Shown here: positions 60,201 through 64,000 of the stretch, piece by piece
Layout of the letters: every line of letters begins with the position of its first letter
How positions within the stretch are numbered: the stretch's first letter is position 1
Assembly: GCA_021442155.1 (NCBI GenBank)
Contig: CM038214.1
Coordinates: 318,835,001-318,899,000, forward strand
DNA length: 64,000 nucleotides
Direction: 5' to 3'
Source: Cymbidium sinense
Lineage: Eukaryota > Streptophyta > Magnoliopsida > Asparagales > Orchidaceae
The notes under the pieces: model-generated
Database searches by the model: none
What the model was told of the DNA's origin: nothing
Seen by the model: only the letters and a program-made list of their open reading frames with translations
Position numbers and translations under genes: made by a program

Positions 60201-60640
60201 AGATATAAATTTATTATTAGAAAACTAATTTATTTTGGATTGATTTGGATTAAGATTTGGCTAAGTCCATGGGATAGGTCATATGGCTTACGAAGGGTTT
60301 CAAGTTTGGATTTGACCATGAGCTTCAATCATTTAGTTTTGGAATTTGGGTTTGGATTTGGATTTGAATTTGATGTTTGAATTGAACTTGAGGTTTGGTT
60401 TGAGAAGGTGAACATGGATTAGATTTGGGTTGTAGGGTAGTCCTAATCCCTAAGGCATAACCTAATCATATGGTTAGCCCTTCTAAGTCTTTAGGCTTAG
60501 TTTAGGTGTTTACCTAATTGTTAGAAGTGTCTTATGACTAGGAAAGTCTTAGTGTCTAAAAGACTCCTAAGTCTAAGATGGGAGGATTGAATCTGCACTC
60601 CAAAAGTGAGGTCAATAGCCCTCAGGCTTCATAGTGTTAC
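57251..60640 (+). mobile_element. Gypsy B long non-coding upstream part
   Basis: Collinear in reverse with 14741-19080. The section 58800-60400 is built from degenerate words related to TTGGTCAAATTGGG, GGTTTGGTTT and GATTTGGTTTTGAT, with a line GGCTAAGTCCATGTGATAGG-like repeated near 59916, 60086 and 60257. Each of these lines is followed by TCATGTGGCTTAGG or TCATATGGCTTA and a TTTTGATTT run, so this part contains an internal tandem repeat of about 170 bp. No reading frame with a recognisable domain is present. Confidence 0.7.
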
Positions 60641-61025
60641 CCTTGGAGATAGATGATTGGAAGATCGAAGCCAAGTTTTACATTATACACTCAACTACAT
60701 CTTTCAACGTTTTCTTGGGAGACCATGGATACATGAGAACAACATAGTTCCATCCTTTATATATCAGTGTATGAAGTTTGTGAGAGGTGAGATCGTCTAC
60801 TGTGTCGAAGGAGATCTCAAGCCATTTATATTTCATGAGGTCAACATATATGATGATGTGGCTTACTACCTCCCTCAAAATCAACAAGTCTATTCTCACG
60901 AACTTGGCCAAAGTTTAAAAATAAAAAAAGAGAAAAAGAAAAAGAAAAAGAAAGAAAAAAAAGAAAAGAAAAGAGAAAATGAAAAAGAAAATAAAAGGGG
61001 ACTTGGAGGAGGAAGTGGAGCTTGA
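60640..61025 (+). pseudogene. Gypsy B protease end (LGRPWIH block) and Lys-rich tract
   Basis: Near 60655 one frame reads DDWKIEAKFYIIHSTTSFNVFLG. A frame change then gives FLGRPWIHENNIVPSFIYQ and MKFVRGEIVYCVEGDLKPF. The pattern SFNVLLGRPWIH, then VPSSxHQxxKF, closes the aspartic protease region of Tat-like gypsy elements; the catalytic DTG part upstream is not visible. After HELGQSLKIKK the frame runs into a polypurine tract (about 60917-60998) encoding Lys/Glu, then GGGSG and a stop at 61025. The whole block is deleted from copy A. The open frame starting at 60657 uses an internal Met. Confidence 0.75.
60917..60998 (+). repeat. Polypurine A/G tract
   Basis: About 80 bp almost entirely of A and G (GAAAAAG and GAAAAGA words) inside the gypsy B polyprotein region. 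It translates as Lys/Glu-rich in all purine frames. Copy A lacks it. Confidence 0.85.
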
Positions 61026-61470
61026 CATTAGATTCCACTCACAATTGGTTACTCCATTCGACCATATTGGTAGGACGACCTGACCTCCACCAGGTAGAGG
61101 AAGAGGCCAGTTTGGAGGCAGTCCCAGGGGTCGAAAACCTCATTATTGGCCACCCAATAGAAGATATGTCCCAACTACCAGGGGTACACCTGTTATCCAT
61201 ATAGACTTAGAATCTAGTTCATAGGATGTGTCTTATATGGTTAGCACACCAGCCAGCTCTTCTCAGCAGTAGAATCCCTTGGAGGTGACACTTGAGCTAG
61301 ATAGCAATGAAGATCGAGCTCCAAAGCAAAGCATAAGTGTATCCAAGTCTATATTTGAAATAGTTAGGCATCAGTTGGGAACCTTAGCTCTAACCCAACT
61401 TTCCTCTTAAAAAGCTAAGGGTTTGGTAGCAAGGATGCCCCTAAGTCATCCACAGGTGTGAAGACTCAGA
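61026..61470 (+). pseudogene. Gypsy B linker between protease and RT
   Basis: The frame from about 61086 reads PPGRGRGQFGGSPRGRKPHYWPP, then RRYVPTTRGTPVIHIDLESSS, a TAG, then NPLEVTLELDSNEDRAPKQS, SVSKSIFEIVRHQLGTLALTQ and a TAA. The Arg/Gly-rich start could be a nucleic-acid-binding basic patch. The part with NEDRAPKQ and HQLGTLALT is collinear with copy A (14525-14298). There are several in-frame stops. Family function unknown. Confidence 0.7.
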
Positions 61471-62640
61471 GGTTCTTTCTGGGAGCATCATCCTCAAGTC
61501 AAGAACTTGATGTAGAACTTGAGGATGATTCAAATAAAGATTTAATAGAATTACCTTTTGATTGGCACTTTCCTTGTGTTCATAATGTAGCAAAGAAAGG
61601 GTTAATTCCACATACTTAGTCAAAGCACAAGTCAGACTACTTCGAAAGAATATGGAAGAACAAATACAAAAGCTCTCAATCAAGATAAGGTTTAAGATTC
61701 AGTACATTAGGTACAGTAGATCATGACGATTACTGCTTAGTCATCACCAATCATTTGGAATATGATAGGTTCTTTTGAAATCACATTAACTCATATGAGG
61801 AGCTGTGCTTAGAAACTTCATATGATCTAGCTGATTTTGAAATCAAAGATGCACCGCTAGAGTTTGAAGAAGAGATCAAGTCAATAATCAACGAGCTCAA
61901 GGAAATCAACTTAAGAACTATAGAAGATCCATGCCCGACATACATGAGTTCTTTGTTGACTAAAATTGAAACCAGTGACTTTGTTAAGCTATTGATTGAG
62001 TTTAAGGACTACTTTACATGATGTTATGAAGAGATGCTTAGATTGGATCCCGATGTAGTGATCAATAACCTAGAAATAGAGCCTACTGCTAACCCTATCA
62101 AGCAAGCTCTTAGACGCATGCGATTAGACATAGAATAACAGGTCATTTTTGAAGTCAAGAAATTGATTGATGCTGGCTTCATCCGAGAAGAAAAATACCC
62201 TACCTGGTTAGCCAGTGTCATCCCAATTATGAAAAAGAATGGCCAAATTCACATATGCATTGATTTAAGAGATTTAAATAAGGCATGTCCAAAAGTTGAA
62301 TTTCCACTACCAATCTCAGAGCTTATGGTGGACATTACCTCATCTCATGTAGTCTTCTATTTTATGGATGTCTCATCTGGATATAACCAAATAATGATGG
62401 CCCCTAAAGATGAAAGAAATAGGTCATGCCTTTCATCCTTCAAAATGTCAATGCTACATACCAGCAGGCTATGACTCAAATCTTTGATGAACTCATTCAT
62501 CATCATGTCAACTGCTATGTCGATGATCTCAGGGTCAAAAGTAGAGAAAAGGAAGACCATCTCTTTGACTTGAGAGTACTTTTTGAACTGTTAAGACAAT
62601 TTAACCTCAAAATGAACCCCCTGAGTGTGCATTCAGAGTA
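61471..62640 (+). pseudogene. Gypsy B reverse transcriptase
   Basis: Order: STGVKTQRFFLGASSS and IELPFDWHFPCVHN; SYEELCLETSYDLADFEIKD with KSIINELKEINLRTIEDPCP; KLLIEFKDYFT then TGA; EPTANPIKQALRRMRLDIE then TAA; KLIDAGFIREEKYPTWLASV, IPIMKKNGQIHICIDLRDLNKACPK, PLPISELMVDITSSHV and FYFMDVSSGYNQI (motif A Asp at 62367-62369). About 40 nt are then missing near 62424 and the frame shifts. It continues as MPFILQNVNATYQQAMTQIF and CYVDDLRVKSREKEDHLFDL (motif C YVDD at 62516-62527, both Asp kept). The stops at about 62019 and 62136 and the deletion make it inactive. Confidence 0.92.
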
Positions 62641-63380
62641 GCTTCAGGGAAATTCATTGGATTTGTTGTCCGACACAAGGGAATCGAAATCGATCCGGAG
62701 AAGATCAAGGTGATATTAGAAATTACACCCCCCTAAAAGTTTAACTCAAGTCATATCACTAAAAGGGCAGTTGGCAAATCTAAGATGCTTTATATCCAAC
62801 ATATTGAGAAGATGTCAGCCATTCTCAGCAATTGTCAAATAGGATGCCAAGTTCAAGTGGGATGACAAGTTTGAGCATGCCTTCAAAGATATCAAGTATT
62901 ACCTGATGATGCCATTAGTTTTAGCAGACCCTTTCCTAGGTAAGCTGCTCATACTTTACACTGCTATATTAGATGACTCCCTTGGTGCTTTGTTGGCCCA
63001 AGCCAATGATGAAGGGAAGGAAAATGCACGCTACTACCTCAACCATCATCTAGTCCCTACTGAGGCTAATTATCCACCCATTGAGAAGCATTGCCTAACT
63101 TTAATCATTGCATCCCAAAAGCTACAACACTACATGATTCCTCATAAGGTGAACTTAATTTCTTGGATCAATCCATGATCAATGCTATCTAGATGGTAGG
63201 CATGATGGTCCATAATCCTCTCACAGTTTGACATTACCTTCATAGCCTTACATGCGATGAAAGGACAAGCGTTAGTGGATTTCTTAGTAGTACACCCACT
63301 TCCTGATGATTCTCTGCTTAGTGATGATCTCCTCGATGAACAAATCATGAACTTAGGGGATATTAGCATTCTCCACTAGG
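62641..63380 (+). pseudogene. Gypsy B RT thumb and RT-RNase H tether
   Basis: After a frame shift, ASGKFIGFVVRHKGIEIDPEK and IKVILEITPP correspond to the GFIVRRRGIEVDPAK thumb box. Frame breaks follow until 62906, where MMPLVLADPFLGKLLILYTA, DDSLGALLAQANDEGKENA, YYLNHHLVPTEANYPPIEK and ASQKLQHYMIPHKVN form the tether. After a TGA at 63177 the frame continues (near 63228-63330) with SQFDITFIALHAMKGQALVD and FLVVHPLPDDSLL. This is collinear with copy A 12590-13030. Confidence 0.85.
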
Positions 63381-63800
63381 AGATGTACTTTGACGGTGCA
63401 GTTTCCTCTCAAGGAGGAGAAGATCCATAATCTACTATTCCAGGAAAGGCAGGGGTAGGAATAGTTCTCTTAACTCTAGACCATGATGTGATGAGATTCT
63501 TATATCAATTGTTTAATCCTTGCACCAATAATGAAGCTGAATATGAGGCTCTGATTGTCGATCTAGAGTTAGTCATCACTCTAAGCATCAAGAACATCAA
63601 CATCTTCTGGGATTCTTAGCTAGTTATCAACCAAATCGTTGGATCCTATAAGGTTATAAAGCCCAAGCTCCATCACTACCACAAGTGCACCATGGAGTTA
63701 TTAGCCTAAATCACAGAGATTACCATTTATAAGATTCCTCAAGGAGAGAACGTCATAGCGTATGCTTTAACCAAGCTTGCCAAGAAGTTGGCATGTTAGG
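63381..63800 (+). pseudogene. Gypsy B RNase H
   Basis: Degrades the RNA strand of hybrids in an active element. From about 63382: MYFDGAVSSQGGEDP, a TAA, KAGVGIVLLTLD, then NNEAEYEALIVDLELVITL, FWDS, a TAG, LVINQIVGSYKVIKPKL, a TAA and AYALTKLAKKLA. The catalytic Asp (YFDGA), Glu (NEAEYEA) and Asp (DS) positions are recognisable. The last one is followed immediately by a stop. The NNEAEYEA plus AD-LAxLA layout supports the Tat-like group. Three in-frame stops make it dead. Confidence 0.88.
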
Positions 63801-64000
63801 AGGATGAGTTCATATCAATAAAGGTCCAAAATAGACAAGTCTTATCCCTTATGGATATTGAACTCATCAAAAGTACTCTCTTAAAGGGGTGGTTGCCATT
63901 TCCATGAACGATGATGAGTTAGATTGGAGGCAACCATTAATGGATTACCTAAATAAAGGCAAACTACCTCAAGAGAAGCCCCAAGGCCATCAGATGAACC
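63801..64000 (+). mobile_element. Gypsy B, start of RNase H-integrase spacer
   Basis: Continues from the RNase H block with ELIKSTLLKGWLPFP, then stops. Integrase would be expected beyond the window. Nothing more can be assigned. Confidence 0.5.

Larger units (their letters stand above)
57251..64000 (+). mobile_element. Ty3/gypsy element copy B (plus strand, runs off window)
   Basis: Opposite-orientation copy of the element at 12221-19800. Order: partial tandem monomer (57251-57340), AT-rich part with TTAATTAA words (57340-58380), GC-richer block (58440-58740), GGTCAA/AATTGG-rich part (58800-60400), protease end, linker, RT, RT-RNase H tether, RNase H and then window end. No gag, no clear LTR or primer-binding site was found. 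Compared with copy A, about 1.1 kb is missing at about 58421, about 360 bp is extra at 60693-61060 and about 40 nt is missing in RT near 62424. Confidence 0.87.

Overview
This looks like plant nuclear DNA from a repeat-only, heterochromatin-like region. Four signs support this: arrays built on the Arabidopsis-type telomere heptamer (CCCTAAA on the left, TTTAGGG on the right), broken copies of a plant glycine-rich RNA-binding protein (GRP), plant L1-type and RTE-type LINE fragments, and a Ty3/gypsy element whose pol resembles the Tat/Ogre group. The species cannot be told from the sequence. I found no intact gene, no tRNA or rRNA gene, no CRISPR array and no bacterial-type operon. Every coding-like stretch is broken by stops, frameshifts or truncation.

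Layout. 1-9547: degenerate CCCTAAA arrays, interrupted by an RTE LINE fragment (3655-4345, minus) and GRP pseudogene copy 1 (6877-7340, plus). 9548-11095: AT-rich satellite-like segment, copy 1. 11096-12220: non-coding sequence with an internal tandem duplication. 12221-19800: gypsy copy A (minus), with a decayed pol, a long non-coding part and a three-copy tandem repeat at its far end. 19801-22510: unassigned sequence. 22511-34441: a long CCCTAAA-type array. 34442-34927: GRP copy 2. 35237-37078: AT-rich segment, copy 2. At about 37079 the array flips to TTTAGGG orientation. 37753-43562: a 5'-truncated L1-type LINE (minus). 43563-57185: TTTAGGG-type arrays holding a 135-bp RTE tail, a tandem duplication of about 1.4-1.5 kb and GRP copy 3 (54266-54718, minus). 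57251-64000: gypsy copy B (plus), running off the window end.

The main finding is that the telomere-like DNA is not random decay. It is organised into units of roughly 1.05-1.3 kb. Each unit runs from a CCCTAAA-rich zone through a CCTAAA zone to an AAATAAA zone, then a non-telomeric tag with core GTTTACTTAATT that recurs at least 24 times. The end of a GRP gene (last coding part plus 3' UTR, or the UTR alone) sits inside this system seven times with shared flanks. This points to one capture followed by amplification. The parts left and right of about 37.08 kb are in opposite orientation and carry the same kinds of landmark. The gypsy copies differ by reciprocal deletions and the arrays carry younger LINE insertions, one with a perfect 15-bp target-site duplication and an unfilled duplicate site. 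The relative order of events can therefore be partly read: capture, then amplification, then local duplication, then LINE insertion.
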